Source: an uncultured Acetobacteroides sp.
Lineage (GTDB): Bacteria > Bacteroidota > Bacteroidia > Bacteroidales > ZOR0009
Direction of reading: 5' to 3'
Length of the DNA: 64,000 nucleotides
NCBI RefSeq assembly: GCF_963678165.1
Contig: NZ_OY782755.1
Span: 744,001 to 808,000, forward strand
In this document: in pieces, positions 23,683 to 30,455 of the stretch
How positions within the stretch are numbered: position 1 is the stretch's first letter
Layout of the letters: each line of letters starts with the position of its first letter
The notes under the pieces: generated by a model
Told to the model about the DNA's origin: nothing
Database searches by the model: none
What the model saw: the letters and a program-made list of their open reading frames with translations, nothing else
Translations under genes and position numbers: made by a program

Positions 23683-24606
23683 TTACGCTTCCTCTTTTGC
23701 CGGAATCAGCTTCGATAGAAGTATCGAAATGATAATTGTCGCTAGAATAAAGAGTAGGGAAACGCTGATCGGTATCTCGTATATGCTCGAAATGCACATC
23801 TTCACCCCAACAAACGAAAGGATGGCGGCTAGCCCATACTTCAGGTAGCGGAACAGACCCATAACCTCCGACACGGCAAAGTAGAGAGAGCGAAGCCCCA
23901 TGATGGCAAAAATGTTGGAGGTAAAAACGATGTAGGTATCGTGGGATATCGAAAGAATTGCAGGGATTGAATCGACGGCAAAGATGAGGTCGGAAACCTC
24001 GATAAGCAGCAGCACGATGAAAAGTGGCGTGATGTGCAACTTTCTGTCGATACGCCTGAAGAAGCTTCCCTTTTCGTCGTTTGATGCTACGGGGTAGATG
24101 CGCTTAACCCATTTTACGATCGGGTTTTTCTCGGGATGTACCTCGTTGTCGTCATCCTCGAACAGCATCTTTATGCCGGTATACACCAGGAATGCTCCAA
24201 AGATGTAGATGATCCAATGGAACTGGTTGATGAGCGCTACGCCTGCAAAAATAAAGATGGCGCGTAGCCCAATGGCGCCTAGCACGCCCCAGAACAGCAC
24301 CCTGTGCTGCATCTTCGATTCTACCTTGAAGAAGCCGAACAGCAGGATGAACACGAAGAGGTTGTCGATGCTCAGCGACTTTTCGACAACGTAGCCGGTA
24401 AGGAATTCGAGCGCCTTCTGCGGCCCCAAGGTGTAGTATATGCCAACGTTAAAGATCAGGGCGAGGGATATCCACACCCCACTCCAGATTAGCGCCTCCC
24501 TAACCTTAACCGTATGCTGCTTGCGGTGAAATACGCCCAAGTCGAGCGCTAGCATAAATATTACAAATAGGAGAAAACCTCCCCACATCAGTACTTCTTT
24601 TTCCAT
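23683..24606 (-). CDS. TerC/Alx family membrane protein
   Basis: 307 residues with about eight membrane segments. It has the TerC hallmarks: WSGVWISLALIFNVGIYY, VVEKSLSIDNLFVFILLFGFF with the conserved Glu and Asp, and DLIFAVDSIPAILSISHDTY with the second acidic pair. Members export manganese or are linked to tellurite resistance and metallation of secreted enzymes. No yybP-ykoY-like manganese riboswitch can be recognised in the short leader. A hairpin at 24632-24666 lies within or just upstream of the leader. Confidence 0.9.
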   Translation of the reverse strand: MEKEVLMWGGFLLFVIFMLALDLGVFHRKQHTVKVREALIWSGVWISLALIFNVGIYYTLGPQKALEFLTGYVVEKSLSIDNLFVFILLFGFFKVESKMQHRVLFWGVLGAIGLRAIFIFAGVALINQFHWIIYIFGAFLVYTGIKMLFEDDDNEVHPEKNPIVKWVKRIYPVASNDEKGSFFRRIDRKLHITPLFIVLLLIEVSDLIFAVDSIPAILSISHDTYIVFTSNIFAIMGLRSLYFAVSEVMGLFRYLKYGLAAILSFVGVKMCISSIYEIPISVSLLFILATIIISILLSKLIPAKEEA

Positions 24607-24631
24607 CTATCTAAATAATCGTTACGGTTAA

Positions 24632-24666
24632 GCGGCTCTCGCACGAGAAATCAGCCCTAGAGCCGC
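24632..24666 (-). promoter_or_regulatory. Hairpin between thioesterase gene and terC
   Basis: 8-bp stem GCGGCTCT and AGAGCCGC around a 19-nt loop. A -7-like box on the minus strand (TATCTTTG, 24672-24679) lies just upstream, so the hairpin could be the 5' end of the terC transcript. It could equally be the terminator of the thioesterase gene, which stops at 24703. Confidence 0.4.
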
Positions 24667-24671
24667 CGCCG

Positions 24672-24679
24672 CAAAGATA
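24672..24679 (-). promoter_or_regulatory. Putative -7 box (TATCTTTG) for terC
   Basis: Minus-strand TATCTTTG fits TAnnTTTG, 66 nt before the terC start. No clear -33 TTG at the expected spacing. Confidence 0.4.
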
Positions 24680-24702
24680 TTCAAATACAGGAATTGCCCC
24701 TC

Positions 24703-25140
24703 CTATTTTTTATTAAGCGCCTTAGCCTCCTGGTATAGCTGCTTATCCTCGTCGGTGGCTGGAACGATCTCGATAAAGTGCTTGGCCGCACGGGTGTTCT
24801 CGTCGACATGGATAAAGGTAATGAACCCGCTAACGAATGGATTACCGTCTTTTTTGGAAACGGAAATGTGGGCAACCATGCTGGAGTTTCCGGTGCATAC
24901 TATCTTCGACCTGAACTTGATGATCTCGCCAGGTTTTACCGGCTTGGTAAAGTACATGCCGTGAATCTTTAGGCATACTATCGACTTGGGATCTACGAGC
25001 ATTGCAGCAGCGATGAAGCCCGACTCAACGAACCATTCGGCGGTGCGACCGGCAAAAAGGGTTCCGTGGTGGTTAAGGTCTTCGCTCTTTACCAGGCGGG
25101 TGGTGTAAGCCTCGAGGGGGGCGGTTTTCCTAATTTCCAT
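24703..25140 (-). CDS. Acyl-CoA thioesterase (hotdog fold, YciA/BFIT-like)
   Basis: 145 residues with a single hotdog domain. LNHHGTLFAGRTAEWFVESGF carries the conserved helix with the catalytic Asn/His/Glu region. KIHGMYFTKPVKPGEIIKFRSKIVCTG and SGFITFIHVDENTRAAKHF follow. This fits cytosolic acyl-CoA hydrolases that release free fatty acids from CoA. A TACCTTTA element 31-38 nt upstream (minus strand, 25171-25178) resembles a -7 box. Substrate chain length cannot be read. Confidence 0.85.
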   Translation of the reverse strand: MEIRKTAPLEAYTTRLVKSEDLNHHGTLFAGRTAEWFVESGFIAAAMLVDPKSIVCLKIHGMYFTKPVKPGEIIKFRSKIVCTGNSSMVAHISVSKKDGNPFVSGFITFIHVDENTRAAKHFIEIVPATDEDKQLYQEAKALNKK

Positions 25141-25305
25141 AGCTCAAAAAATGTTTGAAATGATGCCGTAAAGGTACCCCATTCCTATTCCTTCCGCCTG
25201 CTATTTAACATCATAAAACATGATAAACAACACGGTTTGCTCCTCCTTACGTTGCTCGGGCAATGGTCTAGCATTACCTTCAATGGAGATGGTGCTACGC
25301 AGCCG

Positions 25306-26481
25306 CTACCACTCCTGCAAACTTTCGATGGGAATTCGGGTTAACTCCACATCCTCCTTGTTGGTGGCGTACGATACGTAGAGGTACCCACCCCAGACAA
25401 CGCTCTTGGGGTAGCTGTAGCCTGGGCGCTTATACTTCCCGCTGAACCTTAGGGGCTGGAGGTCTTTGCCTCCGCTTCGCAGCAGGTAGGCCTTGTCGAA
25501 GAGGAAGCCATCCTTGCTTAGGGTTACTACCAGCGGAAAGCGGTTCTTGTTTCCCGAGGGATTGTTTACCATAAAGGCAATGCCGTTGGGGAGGTTGCCC
25601 GCACTCTGCTTGGCTCTTGAGTCGGGGGTGTCGATAATGGTGGGGGTGGTCCAGGTTGCCCCATTGTCCTTGCTAACGGCGGCGAGCTTCCTGAAGCTGC
25701 CCTCTTGATCGCGGAAGATCATCACCGCTGCTCTATCCTTTCGGAGGAACCAGCTAGGCTCTATTTCCCTGCTTATACCTTTTGCGGTTGTGGGCATGTT
25801 TTTCATTGCACCTGCCGTCCATCCTGTAATGCCAAGCGGATCGTCGGTATAAAAGGGGGTGGCGGTTAGGCCGGGTTGCATGTGGAATGCGGTAATAAGT
25901 CGGCCGTTGGGTAGGGCATGCACATCCTGCTCGATAACCCCGCATACGGGCAGCCCTGCGGCGTTTTCTACAGGTTTGGGTGAGGACCATCTGGCGCCAT
26001 CGGTGGTGGTGATAAACTCGGTATAGCCCTCCTTAACTCCGTTGCTACGCATGGGCCACACGCAGATGTACGCCACAAGGGTGTGCCCATCGCTCCACCA
26101 GCCGCCGTTTGTTTTTATTCCTTGGGCCCATTTCGCGGTGAGGGCTGTTGGCTTCTCCCAATCCTTTCCGTTGGGGCTTCGGCTGTAAAACACGTGGGTG
26201 TCTTCTCCGTCCTCGTCGACCGAGGAGCTTTGCCATTGCGCGTACAGCATTCCCCGAAAGGGGAATAGCACCACGCCGTGGTTGTACTTATTATCGCCCT
26301 TCTTTGGCGCGAATATGGTGATCGTCTCCATCCCTTGGGCAGCCGGTAGCCCTAGCGTTTCGGGTTGGCTGAAGCTAAAGAGCGGGTTAACCGAAAATGG
26401 AGCATCGCCCGATTGTCCGTGCAGCGTTGCCGCTAAAAGGAGGAGGGGGAGCAGCAGCGCTGCTCTTTGAGATAGGTTCAT
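25306..26481 (-). CDS. Secreted sialidase-like (BNR/Asp-box) glycoside hydrolase
   Basis: 391 residues. The ATG at 26479-26481 gives a clean signal peptide (LLLPLLLLAATLHGQS); 45 codons of upstream open frame are rejected. The mature protein is a six-bladed beta-propeller with Asp-box repeats: SRSPNGKDWEKP, TTDGARWSSP and VSKDNGATWTTP. These occur in exo-alpha-sialidases and related BNR proteins. The full set of sialidase arginines cannot be confirmed by eye, so it may be another BNR hydrolase. It lies 74 nt downstream of a secreted carbohydrate esterase gene on the same strand, suggesting joint breakdown of a decorated glycan. Confidence 0.7.
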   Translation of the reverse strand: MNLSQRAALLLPLLLLAATLHGQSGDAPFSVNPLFSFSQPETLGLPAAQGMETITIFAPKKGDNKYNHGVVLFPFRGMLYAQWQSSSVDEDGEDTHVFYSRSPNGKDWEKPTALTAKWAQGIKTNGGWWSDGHTLVAYICVWPMRSNGVKEGYTEFITTTDGARWSSPKPVENAAGLPVCGVIEQDVHALPNGRLITAFHMQPGLTATPFYTDDPLGITGWTAGAMKNMPTTAKGISREIEPSWFLRKDRAAVMIFRDQEGSFRKLAAVSKDNGATWTTPTIIDTPDSRAKQSAGNLPNGIAFMVNNPSGNKNRFPLVVTLSKDGFLFDKAYLLRSGGKDLQPLRFSGKYKRPGYSYPKSVVWGGYLYVSYATNKEDVELTRIPIESLQEW

Positions 26482-26555
26482 GGCTTGCTGGTGAATTATG
26501 GTGCTTGGTACGGGGCTTCTTTTCTTATGGCTACCTGATATTTCGATCCTGATTG

Positions 26556-27857
26556 TTAGCGAAGCTGGCCCTTTATCCAATCTAGGATATGATGGCGGGT
26601 GGTCTGCGATATCCAATGCTCAGTAACAGGCGTAATCAGCGCTTCCTTTTTACAGCTTAGCACATTGTATACAATGTAGCTGGTGGTTGGAGGGCAAACA
26701 TTATCGTTGTACCCCCAAGTCATAAATACGGGGACGGTGATCTGCTTTGCGAAGTTAACCACATCGTAGTACTCTAGGGTTTTAAGCTTTTCTGGGGTGT
26801 CCATTCCCTGAAAGCTGGTAAGCAGATGAGGATAACCGTCCGCCCTGTTGGCCTTGTAGCCCGCCATATCGCTTAATGCCGGATGGCTTGCAGCGCAGGC
26901 GGTTATTCTTTTGTCGAGCGCGGTGGCTACTAGGGCTAAGGCACCACCTTGGCTTCCTCCTTGCGCTATTACATTCTTTCCGTCCCATTCGGGAAGGGAG
27001 GTTAGGTAGTCGATCGCGCGTATGCACGATAGGTAAACCTTTTTCATGTAGTAGGAGTTTCGATTCTCCAGCCCGTTAACGAGGTAGCTGTTATTGCCCT
27101 TGCCAAAGGCTTGGCTGATTTCCTGGTAGGTTGCCTCGTCTAAGTCGGGCCGTATGCCATGGATCTCCATGTCGAAGCGGATGCAGCCGTTTTCGGCGTA
27201 GAAGATGTCCTTTGTTGGATTCATAGGCTTAATGCCGGCGCCTGGTGGCGAGAAGACGACGGGGTACTTGCCCGGTTGCTTGGGCAGCGTAAGGTAGCCG
27301 TACACGTACTGCCCCTTTTGGTAGGCCTGCAGCTTTACCAGGTAGCAGTCTACCTTGCTGCTCGAGTACGCAGGAACGGGCACCTTGGTTACCTCTATGG
27401 GGCATCGGGCGGCCTCCGCTTTTGCCTTTTCCCAAAAGGCAACGAAGTCGGAAGGAAGCTGCGTGTAGGGGAGGAGCTGGTCGGGCTGGAATCCAACCTT
27501 GATGTGGTGTGTATACACCTCGCCGTTGAGGATTACCTTAAGCTGGCAATCCTTAAAGCCCGGCTGATGCATGGTTCCCATCGATATTACCGCTTGTCCA
27601 TTCTTTAGTACTGCAGTTCCTGTTCTTTCGGGGGGCATGAGCTCGGGACCAATGCTGTAGGAGACTTCGATGTCGCTCTTCTGGATGCCATACTCGTAGA
27701 GTGATACGGTAACCTTTGCCTCCTCGTTTAGCTGGTACAGCCATTGCGTATTGCTGGGAGTTGTTACCCATAAGACGTTGTCTTGGTAGGGATAGTTTTG
27801 CGCCGCGGTGGCTATAGCGGCAGCTAAATAGCAGATCAGTAGGAATGCTCTTCTCAT
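26556..27857 (-). CDS. Secreted acetylxylan esterase / cephalosporin-C deacetylase (CE7)
   Basis: 433 residues with a signal peptide (LLICYLAAAIATAAQ), an N-terminal beta domain (about 25-125) and an alpha/beta-hydrolase of the AXE1/CE7 family. Catalytic triad candidates are the Ser in VIAQGGSQGGALAL, the Asp in MTWGYNDNVCPPTTS and the His in VTEHWISQ. The family oxyanion segment is near VVFSPPGAGIKPMNP. It removes acetyl groups from xylo-oligosaccharides or other acetylated sugars. Probably an operon with the sialidase-like gene. Confidence 0.85.
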   Translation of the reverse strand: MRRAFLLICYLAAAIATAAQNYPYQDNVLWVTTPSNTQWLYQLNEEAKVTVSLYEYGIQKSDIEVSYSIGPELMPPERTGTAVLKNGQAVISMGTMHQPGFKDCQLKVILNGEVYTHHIKVGFQPDQLLPYTQLPSDFVAFWEKAKAEAARCPIEVTKVPVPAYSSSKVDCYLVKLQAYQKGQYVYGYLTLPKQPGKYPVVFSPPGAGIKPMNPTKDIFYAENGCIRFDMEIHGIRPDLDEATYQEISQAFGKGNNSYLVNGLENRNSYYMKKVYLSCIRAIDYLTSLPEWDGKNVIAQGGSQGGALALVATALDKRITACAASHPALSDMAGYKANRADGYPHLLTSFQGMDTPEKLKTLEYYDVVNFAKQITVPVFMTWGYNDNVCPPTTSYIVYNVLSCKKEALITPVTEHWISQTTRHHILDWIKGQLR

Positions 27858-28166
27858 GGTTGCTACGTTTTAGGTTAGGGGTGGCCTTCTTGTTGCCTCC
27901 GGCGTATCCGAAGGTGGCTGTCTTGTGACAGCGAAGATATAAACTTATCGATATGTTCTGCGAAAAGGATGCGCCTTGCACTCCGACACCTACCTCGCCT
28001 GGCGGCTATGGGGTTCTACCTTCGCCAGACGGGAGGACCGAACTTAAGGAGTGCCGCCAATCGGTAGCCGCATTACCGCAAAGATTGCTTACCTTTGCCG
28101 GCTAAGGCTGAAGTGCCACCAGAGGGCTGGTGGCGGGGATTCCCCTTTCGAACAACAAACAGAAAC
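27858..28166. other. Divergent intergenic region with promoter-like box
   Basis: 309 bp between the CE7 gene and a small ORF. It holds a TACCTTTG -7-like box at 28090-28097 (plus strand) and an inverted repeat CGCCTGGCG ... CGCCAGACGGGAGG near 27992-28035. Nothing else seen. Confidence 0.4.
28090..28097 (+). promoter_or_regulatory. Putative -7 box (TACCTTTG) for the small membrane protein gene
   Basis: TAnnTTTG match 69 nt upstream of the 50-residue ORF at 28167. Confidence 0.35.
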
Positions 28167-28319
28167 ATGAATAGTAAGACAAAAGTGGAGCTGCTGCAGC
28201 TGTTGGCTGTGGCGGTGGTGGTTATTTTGCTCATCCTCTACCTGCTGCTGCAGGTGGGCAGGCATCAGCATATCACGGATGGTACACCTGCTGTAGGGAT
28301 GGTTCTTGCCATTCGGTAG
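28167..28319 (+). CDS. Small single-span membrane protein
   Basis: 50 residues starting MNSKTKVELLQLLAVAVV. One strong hydrophobic segment (about 9-28, ending ILLILYLLLQVG) is followed by a short polar tail (RHQHITDGTPAVGMVLAIR). No family recognised. A TACCTTTG box 70 nt upstream and a normal start context support expression. The open frame continues upstream to 28095 but without membrane-protein character, so I prefer the internal Met. Confidence 0.45.
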   Translation: MNSKTKVELLQLLAVAVVVILLILYLLLQVGRHQHITDGTPAVGMVLAIR

Positions 28320-28357
28320 CGGCGATGCCGTGCCGTGCAGCCCCCTAGGCGATGCGG

Positions 28358-28687
28358 TTACTCGTTCTTGCCCTCATCATCAACTTCCTCTTCGAAGTCC
28401 TCTTCCTCGTCGTAGTCTTCGTCCTCCTCTTCGTCGTCGTAGTCTTCATCGTCGTCCTGCGGATTCCGTATCTCCTCGAGCTGAAACCGATGCTCCTCCA
28501 GCAGCTCGTCCTTTTCCTCGTCGGTAAGCACATCCATAATCTTGCCCACGCAGGTGTTTAGCTGGGCAACAAGCTCCACCATTTCGGGGTTAGACTCTAC
28601 CATCTCCTGATTATCCCTCATGAAATCGACGATCCGCATGTACATGCATATCTGGTTGATTTCTTCATCGCTAAGGCTCATGCTCAT
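28358..28687 (-). CDS. Small protein with highly acidic C-terminal tail
   Basis: 109 residues. The first 75 form a helical domain (SLSDEEINQICMYMRIVDFM, then NPEMVELVAQLNTCVGKIMDVL). The last 35 are almost only Asp/Glu with a few Tyr/Phe (DDDEDYDDEEEDEDYDEEED). Such tails occur in chaperones and in nucleic-acid mimics, but I recognise no family. It is divergent from array D and the second DUF6261 gene. The start could be the third codon (MSLSDEE). Confidence 0.6.
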   Translation of the reverse strand: MSMSLSDEEINQICMYMRIVDFMRDNQEMVESNPEMVELVAQLNTCVGKIMDVLTDEEKDELLEEHRFQLEEIRNPQDDDEDYDDEEEDEDYDEEEDFEEEVDDEGKNE

Positions 28688-28798
28688 GGCTACGTGTTTT
28701 GGACATAATTATAGGGTATTTGGGCGAAACATTCAAGGCCTCAGCGCAGCTTTTGGTGCCGATTGCTCGCTGTCGTAGCCCTCTTGCCTAGGCGGGAG

Positions 28799-28836
28799 GA
28801 TAGCGTGCTGCTATTGGGCGTTTATCTTTTAGAATT
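28799..28836. repeat. Left arm of 38-bp inverted repeat bounding the array D / DUF6261 locus
   Basis: The segment (core CGTGCTGCTATTGGGCGTTT) recurs in inverse orientation at 30139-30176 with 34 of 38 positions matching. The two arms enclose array D and the second DUF6261 gene, about 1.38 kb in all. No target-site duplication is evident by eye. Confidence 0.75.
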
Positions 28837-28887
28837 TTGGGCGCGCGCGACGGCAATGAACCCCTCGTCCTTGCCCAGCGGAGCCTA

Positions 28888-29270
28888 TTGCTTCCGCAGA
28901 AGCCGCTTCGCCAATTGCCTCGGTAGAATGTGCAGCGCAGAAGGTGTGCTGCCAAATGCCTCGGTAGAATTAGCAGCGCAGAAGCAACCGCGAGAATTCC
29001 TTCGGCATCATGTGCGCTGAAGAAGCCAGCTTGACTTTAGACGCGATAAGCTGTGCGCTGCATATTCTTGCTCACCAAATGGTGCGGCTTCATCTGCAAT
29101 GCAGTAGCTACCAAGAAAATATTTGGGTGAGATTGTGCAGCGCAGAAGGTATGCTGCCAAAAGCCGCTATGCCTTGCGCAGCGCAGAAGGAGTTGCGGTA
29201 AAAGCAGCGGTGGATTGTGCAGCGCAGATGGCATGTAGGCGGGAGACGGCAAAAAATGTGCGCTGCACAA
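28888..29270. repeat. Array D: about ten tandem 41-bp palindromic repeats upstream of a DUF6261 gene
   Basis: Equivalent positions fall at 28892, 28933, 28974, 29015, 29056, 29097, 29138, 29179, 29220 and 29261, an exact 41-bp period. The core is TGTGC-3 nt-GCACA-like (best copy TGTGCGCTGCACA at 29257-29269). Several copies carry the centre inverted (CAGCGCAG instead of GCGCTG), and one has CTGC-AAT-GCAG, keeping the symmetry while the bases change. Spacers are diverged, with GCCTCGGTAGAAT in early copies. It occupies most of the 643-bp gap between the acidic protein gene and the second DUF6261 gene. Confidence 0.85.
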
Positions 29271-29288
29271 GGCATCTGCCCGAAAAAG

Positions 29289-29318
29289 TTGTAAATTAAG
29301 CGCGTAAACCTACCTTAA
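29289..29318 (+). promoter_or_regulatory. Putative promoter of DUF6261 paralogue 2
   Basis: TTG (29289-29291), 19 nt, then TACCTTAA (29311-29318), close to the Bacteroidota -33/-7 pattern. It sits between the end of array D and the start codon at 29331. Confidence 0.4.
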
Positions 29319-29330
29319 AACCTTCGGACC

Positions 29331-30113
29331 ATGAAGCAGATTCAGCCATTAAGCCTTGCTCGGCTCCACGTTAAGGAGCGGAGCGCCTTTGCCGCCATCA
29401 TCCTGGAGATCGTGGGGGAGCTGCAGGGGCAGAACCTCATCCCAGCGCTGCTGGTGGAGAGCCTTCGGGGCGCCATTAGCGTGCACAGCAACGCTACGCT
29501 GGGCAAGAGCAGCAAGTTGCTCACCGAGGCGGCGCGGCAGCTCGACCGGGAACGCGACGATACGATACGGGCCATCAAGGGGCTGATACGGGTGGCTCGC
29601 TACCGCCACGACGAGGCCCGCCGATGGGCGGGTATTCGGCTCGAGGAGGCCGTGCGCCACCGGGGCTGGGAGATGCAGGACGAGTCGCTTGCGGCTGAGA
29701 CCAACTCCATTGTACAGTTGCTAAACGACATCAAGGAGCGCCCCGAGCTCGGCCAAGCCGTAGACCTGCTCGATGGACGCGACCTGGTAGACCACCTTGC
29801 CGCCCTCAACCTCCGCTTCGAGGAGAACGAGCAGCTCCGCCGCGAGTATACCCTAGCACACCCTGTTTTGAGCTCCGAGGCCAACGCGTCGCTCAACCAC
29901 GCCCTGGCTAGGGTGCTGGACTTTGTGAACGCCGTTGCGGGCACCTCGCCCGAGATCGACAGCGCCATTGGCCTCATCAACGGGCACAGCAAGTCCTTCG
30001 CCGAGCTGCTTAAGGCCCGCGAAACCCGCAAGAAGAACCGCCAGAAGCGTCAGGAAGAACAGGAGGGTAGCGGCGAGGCCGAGGAGCCCGAGACGGCAGG
30101 GGAGGAGGAGTAG
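29331..30113 (+). CDS. DUF6261-like protein, paralogue 2 (function unknown)
   Basis: 260 residues, helical, no signal peptide. It has the same plan as the proteins at 11046 and 56774: N-terminal IQPLSLARLHVKERSAFAAI, helical body (RDDTIRAIKGLIRVARYRHD, DLVDHLAALNLRFEENEQLR), and a charged low-complexity C-terminus, here first basic (ARETRKKNRQKRQ) then acidic (SGEAEEPETAGEEE). Identity between paralogues is low by eye, but order and length agree with DUF6261. Directly preceded by array D and enclosed with it by a 38-bp inverted repeat. GC-rich codon use, as in neighbouring core genes. Function unknown. Confidence 0.7.
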   Translation: MKQIQPLSLARLHVKERSAFAAIILEIVGELQGQNLIPALLVESLRGAISVHSNATLGKSSKLLTEAARQLDRERDDTIRAIKGLIRVARYRHDEARRWAGIRLEEAVRHRGWEMQDESLAAETNSIVQLLNDIKERPELGQAVDLLDGRDLVDHLAALNLRFEENEQLRREYTLAHPVLSSEANASLNHALARVLDFVNAVAGTSPEIDSAIGLINGHSKSFAELLKARETRKKNRQKRQEEQEGSGEAEEPETAGEEE

Positions 30114-30138
30114 GCCGTAGCGGTGTAGGCTAAGCTTG

Positions 30139-30176
30139 AATTCAAAAGGACAAACGCCCAATAGCAGCACGTTATC
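30139..30176. repeat. Right arm of 38-bp inverted repeat bounding the array D / DUF6261 locus
   Basis: Reverse complement of 28799-28836 at 34 of 38 positions, 25 nt after the DUF6261 stop. It directly abuts the next G/C-run element. Confidence 0.75.
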
Positions 30177-30280
30177 CCCTCCACGGGAGGGGTAGGGGTG
30201 GGTTAAGAACGCGAGTGAAGCGAGAAATATTGATTTAAAAACGAGCCAACCCACCCCCTTCCCCCTCCAAGGAGGGGATA
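30173..30280. repeat. Inverted-repeat element with GGAGGGG arms (REP/MITE-like)
   Basis: Left arm 30173-30204 (TATCCCCTCC...GGAGGGGTAGG...) and right arm 30248-30280 are imperfect reverse complements of about 32 nt around a 43-bp centre. Each arm holds its own CCCTCC/GGAGGG palindrome. It matches the G/C-run fragments at 18419-18433 and resembles the element at 10795-10927, so this is a dispersed family. The rest of the 30114-30455 gap holds only the hairpin at 30392-30423. Confidence 0.55.
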
Positions 30281-30391
30281 GCCAGTTTCAATCATGCACT
30301 ACTGCTAGAGCACTAATTTTTATTACCTTGACGGCTATGGGTAGGAGCGTCAGCCGAACAGGGGAGTAGACTAGCGCCGCCCCGCAAAAGG

Positions 30392-30423
30392 CAAGGGCCT
30401 CCTGCTTGCGCAAAAGGCCCTTG
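30392..30423 (-). terminator. Terminator of the RND efflux operon
   Basis: 9-bp perfect stem CAAGGGCCT and AGGCCCTTG, 33 nt past the stop of the minus-strand RND gene, followed by GCCTTTTGCG in that direction. Confidence 0.55.
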
Positions 30424-30455
30424 GGTCTGTACTTATCAAAATTACTGGTCAATTA

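Noticed and set aside
24607..24703. yybP-ykoY-type manganese riboswitch before terC
   Set aside because: The leader is too short and lacks the conserved loop sequences; only one simple hairpin is visible.
10485..29270. Arrays considered as CRISPR
   Set aside because: There is no invariant repeat alternating with unique spacers of 30-40 bp. The repeated core is a short palindrome, spacers are themselves related, and no cas genes are present.
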